A stretch of 64,000 nucleotides of DNA from Elioraea rosea (GTDB lineage Bacteria; Pseudomonadota; Alphaproteobacteria; Acetobacterales; Acetobacteraceae). This document shows, one piece after another, positions 37,373-48,322 of this stretch. Position numbers and translations under genes: made by a program. Positions within the stretch are counted from its first letter, which is position 1. The number at the start of each line of letters is the position of its first letter. The notes below the pieces were generated by a model. That model made no database searches, had not been told where the DNA came from, and saw only the letters and a program-made list of their open reading frames with translations. The stretch covers positions 62,001-126,000 of the forward strand of contig NZ_VFAC01000006.1 of the NCBI RefSeq assembly GCF_007644105.1, given 5' to 3'.

Positions 37373-38073
37373 GCCAGGCGCTCGGGCCCGTGCGCGCCGT
37401 GGTGCTTGCCGGGCACGGCACGGTGTTCGACAGCACCGCTGCCGTTCTCGCCGCGGCCGAGTCGCTGGATGGACGGGGCGAGGCGCTCGCCGCGCTGTGG
37501 CAGGCCAAGCGGTTCGAGTATGCCTGGATCGCCACCGCAACGGGGCGACGGACCGAGCTCTGGCAGATCACCGGCGAGGCGCTCGACCATGCGATGGGCG
37601 CGCTCGGCTTCGGGCATGACAGGCTGCTCCGCGCGCGGCTGATGCAGGGGCTCTTGCAGGCCCCGCCCTTCGCCGACGCCAAGCCCGCGCTCACCGCGCT
37701 CGCGGGCAACCGCGCGCGTCCCGTCGCCCTGCTCACCAACGCCTCGGCGATGATGGCGACGGCGACGGCCAAGGCAGGCGAGCTGTTCGGACTGTTCGAC
37801 GCGCTTCTCTCCGCCGAGCCGACGGGCGTGTTCAAGCCGAGCCCTGCCGTCTACCAGCTCGCGCCCGCGCGCTTTGGTGTCGCGCCGGCCGAGATCGCCT
37901 ATGTCTCCGCCCATGCGTGGGACGTCGCGGGTGCGGCGCTCGCCGGCATGCGGGCGATCTGGCTCAATCGCTCGAAGGCGATGGCGGAGTTCGCCTGGGC
38001 ACCGCCCGCGGCCGAGATCAACAGCCTTCTCGCTCTGCCCGAGCTGCTCGAGCCGGGCCAGAAGGTGGCGTGA
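37369..38073 (+). CDS. Haloacid dehalogenase (type II)-like protein lacking the nucleophile Asp
   Basis: A 234-aa protein whose fold follows L-2-haloacid dehalogenases: LLTNAS (motif II), VFKPSPAVY with K156, and YVSAHAWDVAGA with D185. The motif I position that should read D-A-Y-G-T is A14-G-H-G-T18 in VVLAGHGTVFDS, so the catalytic aspartate is Ala, and the usual Asn of SSNAWD is His182. It is therefore probably not a working dehalogenase; a binding or regulatory role is possible (inference). GTG 37369 overlaps the slt stop and its own stop overlaps the next GTG. Confidence 0.85.
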   Translation: MSQALGPVRAVVLAGHGTVFDSTAAVLAAAESLDGRGEALAALWQAKRFEYAWIATATGRRTELWQITGEALDHAMGALGFGHDRLLRARLMQGLLQAPPFADAKPALTALAGNRARPVALLTNASAMMATATAKAGELFGLFDALLSAEPTGVFKPSPAVYQLAPARFGVAPAEIAYVSAHAWDVAGAALAGMRAIWLNRSKAMAEFAWAPPAAEINSLLALPELLEPGQKVA

Positions 38074-38939
38074 GAGAGCATGCCGTCACCCCTCGCCCGG
38101 GTGGCGAGACGCGGCGCATCAGGGTTCGCGGCGGGCTTTCGGTTTCCGTCATGACGTGGGGGGCGATGACCGATCGCACGCCCCTTCTCTGCCTTCCGGG
38201 CCTGGTGCGCACCGCGGGGGATTTCGACCGCCTCGCCCGCCGCCACGCGCCACGCCGCCTCGTCGTCTCCCTCGACTATCCCGGACGCGGCAGTTCCGAC
38301 CGCGCGCTCCTCTGGCGCCGCTACCTTCCCGAGCGGGTGCTGAAGGACGTGGTCGATGTCTGCTCGGCGCTCAGGCTCCGCCGCGTCGTCGCCGTCGGCA
38401 CCTCGCTGGGCGCGGTGCTGGCGATGGGGCTCGCGACCGTTCGCCGCCGGCTCGTGACGGCTGCGCTGCTGAACGACGCGGGGCCGGTGTTCGAGACCGG
38501 CGGGCTGGACTTCGTGCGCGGCTTCGTCGGCGCCGAGCATCGCCAGCCGAGCCTCGAGGCCGCCGTCGCGTTCCTGCGCGGCGCGCTGCCGTGGCTGTCG
38601 CTGCGCACGGAGGAGGAGTGGCGCGAGATGGCGCTCCTGACCTTCGCCGAGGACGGCTCCGGCACCTGGCGCGCGAACTGGGACACGCGGATCGTCCGCG
38701 TTCTCGAGCGGCCAATCGAGGGCGATCTCTGGGCGCTGTTCGCCCCGCTCGCGCGCATGCCGGCGATGCTCGTGCGCGGCGGGGCGAGCGACGTCCTCTC
38801 TGCCGGGACGGCTACGGAGATGCAGAGGCGCTTCCCGTCCCTCGCCTTGATCGAGCTTCCCGGCGTGGGCCATGCGCCGCATCTCTCCGAACCCGAGATC
38901 GCGCCCGCGGTCGACGCGTTCCTCGAGGCGCAGCTGTGA
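38070..38939 (+). CDS. Alpha/beta hydrolase
   Basis: A 289-aa alpha/beta-fold hydrolase. The oxyanion region is LLCLPGLVRTAGDF, the nucleophile elbow is VGTSLGA (Ser), a later Asp is in GGASDVLS, and the catalytic His is in GVGHAPHL. No signal peptide. The start is GTG 38070, overlapping the HAD stop in GTGA; downstream ATG codons would lose conserved strands. Substrate unknown. Confidence 0.85.
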   Translation: MREHAVTPRPGGETRRIRVRGGLSVSVMTWGAMTDRTPLLCLPGLVRTAGDFDRLARRHAPRRLVVSLDYPGRGSSDRALLWRRYLPERVLKDVVDVCSALRLRRVVAVGTSLGAVLAMGLATVRRRLVTAALLNDAGPVFETGGLDFVRGFVGAEHRQPSLEAAVAFLRGALPWLSLRTEEEWREMALLTFAEDGSGTWRANWDTRIVRVLERPIEGDLWALFAPLARMPAMLVRGGASDVLSAGTATEMQRRFPSLALIELPGVGHAPHLSEPEIAPAVDAFLEAQL

Positions 38940-39391
38940 CGGGCCTCGCCGCGCTCTGGGGCGTCGGCCGCCTCCCCTACGGCCCGGGGACCTGGGCGAG
39001 CCTCGTCGCGCTCGCCCCGGGTGCGATGCTTCTCGCGCTCGGCGGGCCGCTGCTCGTCGCCGCAGCCGCGCTCGCGCTCTGCTGGCTCGGCTGGCGCGCG
39101 GTCTCCGTCCTGCCTGACGAGGCGCAGCAGGCCGATGCGGGCTGGATCGTCGTCGACGAGGCGGCCGGGCAGTGGCTCGCGCTCGCGGGCCTCGGAGCTG
39201 TGTCGCTGGCGGGCATCCTCTTCGCCTTCCTGCTGTTCCGCCTGTTCGACATCGCCAAGCCCTGGCCCGTGTCCTGGGCCGACCGCCAGGTCGGCGCGAC
39301 AGGCATCATGCTCGACGACATGCTCGCCGGCGCGCTTGCCGCGCTCGCGCTGATCCTGCTTCGCCTTCTCGCCCCGGAGGTGCTGCCATGA
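38936..39391 (+). CDS. pgpA: Phosphatidylglycerophosphatase A
   Basis: A 151-aa inner-membrane phosphatase that makes phosphatidylglycerol. GVGRLPYGPGTWASLVAL, WIVVDEAAGQWLAL, LFRLFDIAKPWPVSWADR and GIMLDDMLAGALAAL are the family motifs, with acidic residues in the second and fourth. It has about four hydrophobic segments. GTG 38936 overlaps the previous stop. In many alphaproteobacteria pgpA sits next to cinA, as here. Confidence 0.92.
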   Translation: MTGLAALWGVGRLPYGPGTWASLVALAPGAMLLALGGPLLVAAAALALCWLGWRAVSVLPDEAQQADAGWIVVDEAAGQWLALAGLGAVSLAGILFAFLLFRLFDIAKPWPVSWADRQVGATGIMLDDMLAGALAALALILLRLLAPEVLP

Positions 39392-39873
39392 CGCCTGCCC
39401 TGCTTGCCGAGGCGGAAAGCCTGCTCGCGCTGCTTCGGTCGCGGAAGCTGATGCTCGCGACGGCGGAAAGCTGCACGGGGGGGCTCGTCGCCGGAACGCT
39501 CACCGCCATCGCCGGCTCCTCCGACGTGGTCGACCGCGGCTTCGTCACCTACTCGAACGAGGCCAAGCGCGAGATGCTCGGCGTGACGGACGAGAGCCTC
39601 GCCATGGCGGGCGCTGTGAGCGAGGAGGTCGCCCGCGCGATGGCGGACGGCACGCTCGCCCGTTCGCGCGCCGACATCGCGCTATCGGTCACAGGCATCG
39701 CAGGCCCGGGCGGCGCAACGGCCACGAAGCCCGTCGGCCTCGTGTTCATCGGCGCGGCGCGGCGGGGCGGCACGCTCCTCGTCGAGCGCCATGTCTTCGG
39801 CGGCGACCGTGCGGCGATCCGCAATGCCAGCATCGCCGTGGCGTTCCGGCTGGCGCGGACGCTGGCGGGCTGA
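39388..39873 (+). CDS. cinA: CinA C-terminal domain protein (nicotinamide-nucleotide amidase type)
   Basis: A 161-aa stand-alone CinA C-terminal domain, the size of PncC enzymes that deamidate NMN in pyridine-nucleotide salvage. LATAESCTGGLVAGTLTAIAGSS, GFVTYSNEAKREMLGV and VTGIAGPGGATATKPVGLV are hallmark sequences. There is no N-terminal MoCF-like domain. ATG 39388 overlaps the pgpA stop (ATGA); last gene of the operon. Confidence 0.92.
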   Translation: MTPALLAEAESLLALLRSRKLMLATAESCTGGLVAGTLTAIAGSSDVVDRGFVTYSNEAKREMLGVTDESLAMAGAVSEEVARAMADGTLARSRADIALSVTGIAGPGGATATKPVGLVFIGAARRGGTLLVERHVFGGDRAAIRNASIAVAFRLARTLAG

Positions 39874-39947
39874 GCGCGTCGGACCGGGTTGTCGCGGAGC
39901 CGTAGGGCACCGTACTGTCGGCGGAACGACACCAGGAGGAAACGGCC

Positions 39948-41057
39948 ATGACGACGGGCACCATCGGCGCGGGGCGCCGCGCCGTGCTGCGGCTTGGGGC
40001 GAGCGGGCTCGGGGCGCTTGCGCTCGGGCGCGAGGCGCGCGCCCAGGGCCAGCCGCAGCGCAACTTTCCTGAGCCGCGCGAGGCGAGCTGGGTGGCGCGG
40101 GACTTCCGTTTCCACACCGGCGAGGTGATGCCCGAGCTGCGGCTTCACTACCGCACCATCGGCGACCCGTCCGGCGAGCCGGTGGTCGTCCTGCACGGAA
40201 CCGCAGGCTCCGGCGCCGGCATGCTGAGCCCTGGCTTCGCCGGCCAGCTCTTCGGCCCCGGCCAGCCGCTCGACGCCGCGAAGCACTTCATCATCCTGCC
40301 CGATGCGCTGGGTGCCGGCCGCTCGGCCAAGCCCTCGGACGGGCTGCGCGCACGCTTTCCCCGCTACAACTACGACGACATGGTGCAGGCCCAGTACCGC
40401 TTGCTCAGCGAGGGGCTGGGGCTTCGCCGCGTCCGCCTCATCATCGGCAACTCGATGGGGGGAATGCATGCCTGGGTTTGGGGCGTCACCTACCCCGATT
40501 TCGCCGATGCGCTCGTGCCCATGGCCTCGCAGCCAACCGCGATGGCGAGCCGCAACTGGCTGATGCGTCGGATGATCGTCGACGGCATCCGCAACGATCC
40601 GGCCTACATGGGCGGCGACTATACGAGCCAGCCGCCGATGGCGCGGTTCGTCGCCGTGTTCTACGGCATCGGAACGAATGGCGGCACGCTCGCCTGGCAG
40701 AGGAACGCACCGACGACGGAGGCCGCGAACCGCATCCTCGAGCAGCGCATGGCCGCACCCTTCAACGCGGATGCGAACGACTACCTCTACCAGTGGGACA
40801 GCTCGCGCGACTACGACCCATCGCCCAGGCTCGAGCGCATCACCGCGCACGTGCTCGCCATCAACGCCGCAGACGACGAGCGCAACCCGCCCGAGACGGG
40901 GCTGAAGGACGCGGCGATGAAGCGCATCCCGAACGCGCGCCTGCTGCTCATCCCCGCGAGCGGCGAGACGACCGGGCATGCCACGACCGGCAATGCCCGC
41001 CTCTACGCGCGCGAACTCGGCGAATGGCTCGCGACGGTGCCGCGCCGGAGCGGCTGA
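39948..41057 (+). CDS. Exported alpha/beta hydrolase, homoserine-acetyltransferase-like fold
   Basis: A 369-aa protein with a twin-arginine-like signal (GRRAVLRLGASGLGALAL, cleavage near ARAQG). The core resembles MetX-type alpha/beta hydrolases: LRLHYRTIGDP, VVVLHGTAGSG, nucleophile Ser in IGNSMGGMHAW, Asp in INAADDERNP and His in TTGHATTGNARLYARELGEW. Export argues against homoserine acetylation, so a hydrolase acting in the periplasm is more likely. GGAGGAAA precedes ATG 39948. Convergent with the molybdenum hydroxylase genes. Confidence 0.85.
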   Translation: MTTGTIGAGRRAVLRLGASGLGALALGREARAQGQPQRNFPEPREASWVARDFRFHTGEVMPELRLHYRTIGDPSGEPVVVLHGTAGSGAGMLSPGFAGQLFGPGQPLDAAKHFIILPDALGAGRSAKPSDGLRARFPRYNYDDMVQAQYRLLSEGLGLRRVRLIIGNSMGGMHAWVWGVTYPDFADALVPMASQPTAMASRNWLMRRMIVDGIRNDPAYMGGDYTSQPPMARFVAVFYGIGTNGGTLAWQRNAPTTEAANRILEQRMAAPFNADANDYLYQWDSSRDYDPSPRLERITAHVLAINAADDERNPPETGLKDAAMKRIPNARLLLIPASGETTGHATTGNARLYARELGEWLATVPRRSG

Positions 41058-41063
41058 GCCGCC

Positions 41064-41861
41064 TCAGCCCGCGGCGGCGAGGGCGCGCCTGGCCATCACG
41101 CCGATCAGGTGGGCGCGATACTCCTTCGAGGCATGGATGTCGCCGTTCAGCGTGTCCTGCGGCGTGGTGATGCCCTCGAGCGCGGAGGCAGACCATTTCG
41201 TCGCAAGCGCCTCCTCCATCGCCTTGTGGCGGAAAGCGCCGTCCGCGCCCGCGCCCGTCACGGCCACGCGCACGCCGGAAGGTCCCTTGGCGACGAACAC
41301 GCCAACCATGGCGTAGCGCGAGGCCGGGTTGGGGAACTTGGCGTAGGCCGCCTTCTCCGGCACGGGGAAGGACACGGCGGTGACGATCTCGCCGGGGTTC
41401 AGAGCGGTCGAGAACATCCCGGTGAAGAAGTCATCGGCGGCGATGGTGCGCTTGTCGGTGTGCACCGTCGCACCGAGCCCGAGAAGCGCGCCGGGATAAT
41501 CCGCAGCCGGGTCGTGGTTGGCGACGGAACCGCCGATCGTTCCGCGGTTGCGCACCTGGTTGTCGCCGATATGCGCGGCGAGCTTGGCGAGCGCGGGGAT
41601 GGCCTTCTGCACCTCGGCCGAGGTCGCCACCGCGGCATGCGTGGTCATCCCGCCGATCTTCACCGTACCGCCAGAGACGGTGATGCCCTTGAGCTCGGCA
41701 ATGCCGGAGAGGTCGACCACCGAGGTGGGGCGCGCGAGGCGCTGCTTCAGCGTCGGGATCAGCGTCATGCCGCCGGACATCGGGCGTGCGTCAGGGTCGC
41801 CGGCAAGAAGCTTCACGGCATCCGCGATCGAACCCGGGCGGTGATAGGTGAACTCGTACAT
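41064..41861 (-). CDS. coxM: Molybdenum hydroxylase FAD-binding (medium) subunit
   Basis: A 265-aa FAD subunit of the xanthine dehydrogenase / CO dehydrogenase superfamily. The FAD motifs are ARPMSGGMTLIPTLKQR and TIGGSVANHDPAADYP. It passes electrons from the iron-sulfur subunit to the acceptor. It is the last gene of the coxS-coxL-coxM set, 15 bases after coxL. The cox name reflects family, not proven CO oxidation. Confidence 0.88.
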   Translation of the reverse strand: MYEFTYHRPGSIADAVKLLAGDPDARPMSGGMTLIPTLKQRLARPTSVVDLSGIAELKGITVSGGTVKIGGMTTHAAVATSAEVQKAIPALAKLAAHIGDNQVRNRGTIGGSVANHDPAADYPGALLGLGATVHTDKRTIAADDFFTGMFSTALNPGEIVTAVSFPVPEKAAYAKFPNPASRYAMVGVFVAKGPSGVRVAVTGAGADGAFRHKAMEEALATKWSASALEGITTPQDTLNGDIHASKEYRAHLIGVMARRALAAAG

Positions 41862-41876
41862 CGCTGTCCCCTTCCG

Positions 41877-44258
41877 CTACTCGGCCGCCATGCGGGGCCG
41901 GTTTGCATTGATGATGCCCCACACCTTCTGCGGCGTGGCGGGCATGTCGATATGGCGAACGCCATGGTCCTTCAGCGCATCGACCACCGCGCCGATCACT
42001 GCGGGCGGCGAGCCGATCGCGCCGACCTCGCCGCAGCCCTTCACCCCGAGCGGGTTGTGGGTGCAGAGCGTGATGGCGGTGCCGACGGAGATGTTGGGCA
42101 GGTCATCGGCCCGCGGCATCGTGTAGTCCATCATCGAGCCGGAGATGAGCTGGCCGTCCTCGTCGTACACGCAGGTCTCCAGCAGCGCCTGGCCGATGCC
42201 CTGCGCCACGCCGCCCTGGATCTGGCCTTCCACGATCATCGGGTTGATGACGCGGCCGACATCGTCCACCGCCGTGAAGTTCACGACATGCGTCACCCCC
42301 GTGTCGGGGTCGATCTCGACCTCCGCGATGTGGCAGCCGCCCGGGAAGGTGAAGTTCTTGGGGTCGTAGAACGCCGTCTCCTCGAGGCCGGGCTCGAGCT
42401 CCTCGATCGGGTAGTTATGCGGCACGTAGGCGGTGAGGCTGATCTCAGCGAGGGCCTTGGCGCGGTCTGTTCCGGCGACCTGGAACCTGCCGTCCTTGAA
42501 CTCGATGTCGGCCGCATCGGCCTCGAGCAGGTGGGCAGCGATCTTCTTGCCCTTGGCGATGATCTTGTCTGCTGCCTTGACCATCGCCGAGCCGCCGACG
42601 GCGAGGCTCCGGCTGCCATAGGTGCCCATGCCGAACGGGATGCGCGCGGTGTCGCCGTGCACGATCTCGATCTGGTCCATCGGGATGCCGAACTTGTCGG
42701 CCATCAGCTGGGCGAAGGTCGTCTCATGTCCCTGGCCGTGGCTGTGCGTTCCGGTGAACACCGTGATCGAGCCGGTCGGGTTCACACGGATGTTGGCGAC
42801 CTCGTAGAGCCCCGCGCGGGCGCCGAGCGAGCCGACGACCGCCGAGGGCGCGATGCCGCACGCCTCGAGATAGGTGGAGATGCCGATGCCGCGAAGCTTG
42901 CCGCGCGCCTTCGCCTCGGCGCGGCGCGCCTCGAACCCGGCCCAGTCCGCCGCCTTCAGGCAGGCCTCGAGCGTCGCTCCATAGTCGCCGCTGTCGTACT
43001 GCAGCGCGACGGGCGTCTGGTAGGGGAAGGCCGAGGAGGGAATGAAGTTGCGCTTGCGGATCTCCACGCGGTCGAGACCCATCTCGATCGCGCACTGGTC
43101 GACCAGCCGCTCGAGCAGGAACGTCGCCTCCGGCCGACCCGCGCCGCGATAGGCATCGACCGGAACGGAGTTGGTGAACACCGCCTTCACCTCGGCATAG
43201 ATCGCGGGCGTGGTGTAGGTGCCGGCGAGCAGCGTGGCGTAAAGGTAGGTCGGCACGCAGGGCGCGAAGGTCGAGAGATAGGCGCCCATGTTGGCGAGCG
43301 TCCTCACCCGTAGACCGAGGAACTTGCCGTTCGCGTCCATCGCCATCTCGGCGACGGTGACATGGTCGCGCCCATGTGCGTCCGACATGAAGCTCTCGGT
43401 ACGCTCAGCCGTCCACTTCACCGGGCGCTTCACCTTTGCCGAGGCCCAGGTGACGATCGCTTCCTCGGCGTAATGGTAGATCTTCGACCCGAACCCGCCG
43501 CCGACATCGGGCGCGACGACGCGCAGCTTGTGCTCGGGGATGTGCAGGACGAAGGCGCCCATCAAGAGGCGGATGACGTGCGGGTTCTGGCTCGTCGTGT
43601 AGAGCGTGTACTCGCCCGACATCGTGTCGTACTCGCCGACCGCGGCGCGCGGCTCCATCGCGTTCGGGATCAGGCGGTTGTTGACGAGCTCGAGCCTGGC
43701 GACCTTGTGCGCACCGGCGAAGGCGGCATCCGTCGCGTCCTTGTCGCCGAGGTGCCAGTCGTAGCAGACATTGCCGGGCACATCGTCATGCACGGCCGGA
43801 GCGCCGGGCTTCAGCGCAGCCTCGAGCGTCGGCGCGCCCTTCAGCTCCTCGTAGGTGACGGAGACGAGCTCGGCCGCGTCGCGCGCCTGCGCCTTGGTCT
43901 CGGCGATCACCACGGCAACGGGGTCACCCACGTGGCGGACCTTGCCGATCGCGAGCACCGGGTGCGGGGGCTCGGCCATGGGCGAGCCGTCCTTGTTCTT
44001 CACCTGCCAGCCGCAGGGAAGACCGCCGATGTTCTCCGCCGCCATGTCCTCGCCGACGAACACCGCCGCGACGCCCGGCGCGGCCCTCGCCGCCGCGGTG
44101 TCGATCGCGGTGATGCGCGCATGCGGGTGCGGGCTTCGCACGATCACCGCATGCAGCTGGCCGGGGCGATTGATGTCGTCGGTGTAGTTGCCGCGGCCGG
44201 AAAGGAAGCGGAGGTCTTCGCGCCGCTTCACGGAAGCACCGATGCCCTCGAATCCCAT
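41877..44258 (-). CDS. coxL: Molybdenum hydroxylase large (molybdopterin) subunit, form II CoxL-like
   Basis: A 793-aa catalytic subunit binding molybdopterin cytosine dinucleotide. It has [13 protein letters not shown], then AYRGAGR at 369-375, the form II signature rather than AYxCSFR of genuine CO dehydrogenase, and the active-site Glu in [15 protein letters not shown]. The true substrate may be an aromatic aldehyde, a purine or another heterocycle. It starts at ATG 44258, 54 bases after coxS. Confidence 0.9.
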   Translation of the reverse strand: MGFEGIGASVKRREDLRFLSGRGNYTDDINRPGQLHAVIVRSPHPHARITAIDTAAARAAPGVAAVFVGEDMAAENIGGLPCGWQVKNKDGSPMAEPPHPVLAIGKVRHVGDPVAVVIAETKAQARDAAELVSVTYEELKGAPTLEAALKPGAPAVHDDVPGNVCYDWHLGDKDATDAAFAGAHKVARLELVNNRLIPNAMEPRAAVGEYDTMSGEYTLYTTSQNPHVIRLLMGAFVLHIPEHKLRVVAPDVGGGFGSKIYHYAEEAIVTWASAKVKRPVKWTAERTESFMSDAHGRDHVTVAEMAMDANGKFLGLRVRTLANMGAYLSTFAPCVPTYLYATLLAGTYTTPAIYAEVKAVFTNSVPVDAYRGAGRPEATFLLERLVDQCAIEMGLDRVEIRKRNFIPSSAFPYQTPVALQYDSGDYGATLEACLKAADWAGFEARRAEAKARGKLRGIGISTYLEACGIAPSAVVGSLGARAGLYEVANIRVNPTGSITVFTGTHSHGQGHETTFAQLMADKFGIPMDQIEIVHGDTARIPFGMGTYGSRSLAVGGSAMVKAADKIIAKGKKIAAHLLEADAADIEFKDGRFQVAGTDRAKALAEISLTAYVPHNYPIEELEPGLEETAFYDPKNFTFPGGCHIAEVEIDPDTGVTHVVNFTAVDDVGRVINPMIVEGQIQGGVAQGIGQALLETCVYDEDGQLISGSMMDYTMPRADDLPNISVGTAITLCTHNPLGVKGCGEVGAIGSPPAVIGAVVDALKDHGVRHIDMPATPQKVWGIINANRPRMAAE

Positions 44259-44312
44259 GGTCGTCTCCCCGCCTTGTGGCGTCGGTTCTTGTCGTTCGTT
44301 GCGTACGCGAGG

Positions 44313-44819
<507 letters not shown>

Positions 44820-44842
44820 GCGCTCTCTCCCCATGCAATTGA

Positions 44843-44860
44843 CGCCGCGGCTTCGCGGCG
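44843..44860. terminator. Perfect 7-bp hairpin upstream of coxS
   Basis: CGCCGCG (44843-44849), loop GCTT, CGCGGCG (44854-44860). On the minus strand it lies 43 bases after the membrane-protein stop and 24 bases before the coxS start. No T-run follows. It could end the upstream transcript weakly or be part of the coxS leader. Confidence 0.35.
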
Positions 44861-44903
44861 GGTCCGTTCCGGGCGGGAGTGTCGGGGGACGGGAGCGTGC
44901 GCG

Positions 44904-45269
44904 TCAAGCACCCCTGCGCGCATCCGGCGAACGCCGACGCGACCAGGCACGCGCGAGCAGCCAGGCGCCGCCGAGCATCAGCGTCACCGGCACCCAGGCG
45001 GGAAGGATGACGAGCACCGCCATGATGCCGATGGCGCCGAGGAAGGCCGCGATGTCGTTCCAGAACAGGCTCTCGGCAAGCAGGGCGAGGCCGAGGCAGG
45101 CGAGCACGAAGAGGCTCAGGCCCTGCCACGCCCAGAACAGGAAACGCCAGAGCCGGACGAGGCGGCCGTCCGCGCCCGTCGCGCTCGCTGCCCCCATCCC
45201 TGCCCCGGAGTTCGCTCTAGCCGTCGGGCTCGCCGCCGGCCCGTCCTCGTGCCGTTCCGGACCGGTCAC
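44904..45269 (-). CDS. Small integral membrane protein of unknown function
   Basis: A 121-aa protein with a polar N-terminal 35 residues and three hydrophobic segments ([57 protein letters not shown]) ending in a basic tail ([11 protein letters not shown]). The start GTG 45269 is preceded by GGAGGG on the minus strand. It lies between dppF and coxS in the same direction and could belong to either. No family recognised. Confidence 0.6.
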   Translation of the reverse strand: MTGPERHEDGPAASPTARANSGAGMGAASATGADGRLVRLWRFLFWAWQGLSLFVLACLGLALLAESLFWNDIAAFLGAIGIMAVLVILPAWVPVTLMLGGAWLLARAWSRRRSPDARRGA

Positions 45270-45310
45270 GACCCTCCGTCCGGCCTCTTCGTGCCGGGCA
45301 GGCCGCCGGG

Positions 45311-46362
45311 TCAGGCCGCCTGGGTCACAGGCGTCGGCCGCATCACGCCCGCGTCGTGCAGGTGGCAGGCGGAGAGATGGCCCGGGCCGATCGCCTTCAG
45401 CGCCGGCTCCTCCTGCCTGCAGCGGTCGAACGCATGCGGGCAGCGCGTGTGGAACCGGCAACCGGGTGGCGGCTTGATCGGGCTCGGCACGTCGCCGGTC
45501 AGGATGATGCGGTCGCGCTTGGCGGTCGGGTCCGGCAGCGGAACGGCGGAGAGAAGCGCCTCGGTGTAGGGGTGCTTCGGTGCCGCGAACAGCGCCGACT
45601 TCTCCGCCACCTCGACGATCTTGCCGAGATACATGACCGCGACGCGATGGGTGATGTGCTCAACGATCGCGAGGTCGTGGCTGATGAAGAGAAGCGACAG
45701 GCCGAGCTCGTCCTGCAGGTCGGACAGGAGGTTGACGATCTGCGCCTTCACCGACACGTCGAGCGCGGAGACCGCCTCGTCGCAGATGATGAGGTCGGCC
45801 CCGGGGGCGAGCGCGCGGGCGATGCCGATCCGCTGGCGCTGCCCGCCGGAGAATTCGTGCGGGAAGCGCTTCATCGCATCGCGCGGCAGCCGCACCTTGT
45901 CGAGCAGCTCCGCCACGCGCTCCTCGACGTCGCGCGCCGATGAGGCGAGGCCGAAATTGGTGATCGGCTCGGCAAGGATGTCCTTCACCTTCAGGCGCGG
46001 GTTCAACGACGAGAACGGGTCCTGGAACACCACCTGCATCCGCCGGCGCAGCGGCCTGAGCTCGCTCGCCGGAAGGTCGTCGATGCGCTTGCCGTCGAGC
46101 AGAACCTGGCCCGATGTCGGCTCGATGAGGCGGAGAACGGTGCGGCCGACCGTGCTCTTGCCGCAGCCCGATTCGCCCACGAGCGACAGCGTCTCGCCCT
46201 TGTCGATCGAGAACGACACGCCGTCGACCGCGTAGACGTAGCCTGTGACGCCGGAGAGGAACCCCGAGCGGATGGGAAAGTGCTTCTTGAGGTCGTTTAC
46301 CTCGAGCAGCGGCCGCCTGGCCGCGCCGGAGGGAGGCGCTTGTGTCTGCATCGGTGCGGTGC

Positions 46363-46366
<4 letters not shown>
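45311..46366 (-). CDS. dppF: Oligopeptide/dipeptide ABC transporter ATPase, DppF/OppF type
   Basis: A 351-aa ATPase. Walker A is GESGCGKS, the signature is [15 protein letters not shown], and Walker B is [13 protein letters not shown]. The C-terminal oligopeptide ABC extension has a [14 protein letters not shown] cysteine cluster that binds 4Fe-4S in characterised relatives. ATG 46366 overlaps the dppD stop (ATGA). Last gene of the binding-protein/transporter cluster. Confidence 0.94.
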
Positions 46367-47412
<1,046 letters not shown>

Positions 47413-47422
47413 CGATGCCCCC

Positions 47423-48322
47423 TCAGATCCGCTTCGCAAGTCGCGGGTCGAGCGCGTCGCGCAGACCGTCGCCGAGCAGGTTCACCGCAAGCACGGTGAT
47501 CGAGAGGAACACCGCGGGGAAGAACACGATGTACGGCGCGACCTGCCACAGGGCTCGGCCCTCCGCCATCACGTTGCCCCAGGAGGGGATGATCGGCGGC
47601 GTGCCGGCGCCGATGAAGGACAGGATCGCCTCGGTGATCATCGCCGAGGCGGCGATGTAGGTCGCCTGCACGGTGAGCGGGGCGAGCGTGTTGGGCAGGA
47701 TGTGGCGCCAGATGATGCGCGGCGTCGTCGTTCCGGCCGCGATCGCGGCCTCGACATAGGGCTGCTCGCGCAGCGAGAGCACCACGCCGCGGACGAGGCG
47801 CGAGACGCGCGGGATCTCGGCAACCGTGATGGCGATGATCACGTTCTGCACCGACCCCCGCGTGAGCGCCATCAGGGCGATCGCGAGCAGGATGGAGGGG
47901 ATGCTCATCAACCCGTCCATGATGCGCATGATCACGCCATCGACCACGCGTATGAACCCCGACACGAGGCCGATGAACAGCCCCGCGGCGGAGGCGAGGA
48001 TGGCGACCGAGAGCCCCACGATCAGCGATACGCGTGCGCCGTAGATGACGCGCGAATAGACGTCGCGGCCGAGCATGTCGGTGCCGAACCAGTGCACGTC
48101 CGAGGGCGGCCGCACGCGGCGGGCCGGGGCGAGCGCCTGCGGGTCGCTCGTGCCGAGGAAGGGCGCGAAGACCGCGAGCACCACCATCAGGATCAGGAGG
48201 AAGCCGCCCAGCGCGATCGTCGGGTGCCGGCGGATGAAGGTGCGGACGCGTCCCCGCTGCACCTCAGCGGGGAACACATCCACCGCCGCGGGCGCGGCGG
48301 CGACGGCTGTGTCGGGGCTCAA
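47423..48322 (-). CDS. dppC: Peptide-type ABC transporter permease, DppC family
   Basis: A 299-aa inner-membrane permease with about six helices. The N-terminal [21 protein letters not shown] and the EAA-loop region [27 protein letters not shown] are diagnostic. The start is TTG 48322, which overlaps the dppB stop (TTGA); no ATG or GTG fits as well. It forms a heterodimeric channel with DppB. Confidence 0.93.
   Translation of the reverse strand: MSPDTAVAAAPAAVDVFPAEVQRGRVRTFIRRHPTIALGGFLLILMVVLAVFAPFLGTSDPQALAPARRVRPPSDVHWFGTDMLGRDVYSRVIYGARVSLIVGLSVAILASAAGLFIGLVSGFIRVVDGVIMRIMDGLMSIPSILLAIALMALTRGSVQNVIIAITVAEIPRVSRLVRGVVLSLREQPYVEAAIAAGTTTPRIIWRHILPNTLAPLTVQATYIAASAMITEAILSFIGAGTPPIIPSWGNVMAEGRALWQVAPYIVFFPAVFLSITVLAVNLLGDGLRDALDPRLAKRI

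Noticed and set aside
39948-41057. Homoserine O-acetyltransferase (metX)
   Set aside because: The fold matches, but the twin-arginine-like export signal and absence of methionine-pathway neighbours argue against a cytoplasmic biosynthetic role.
41877-44258. Aerobic CO dehydrogenase (form I) large subunit
   Set aside because: The active-site loop is AYRGAGR, not AYxCSFR, so CO oxidation is not supported.
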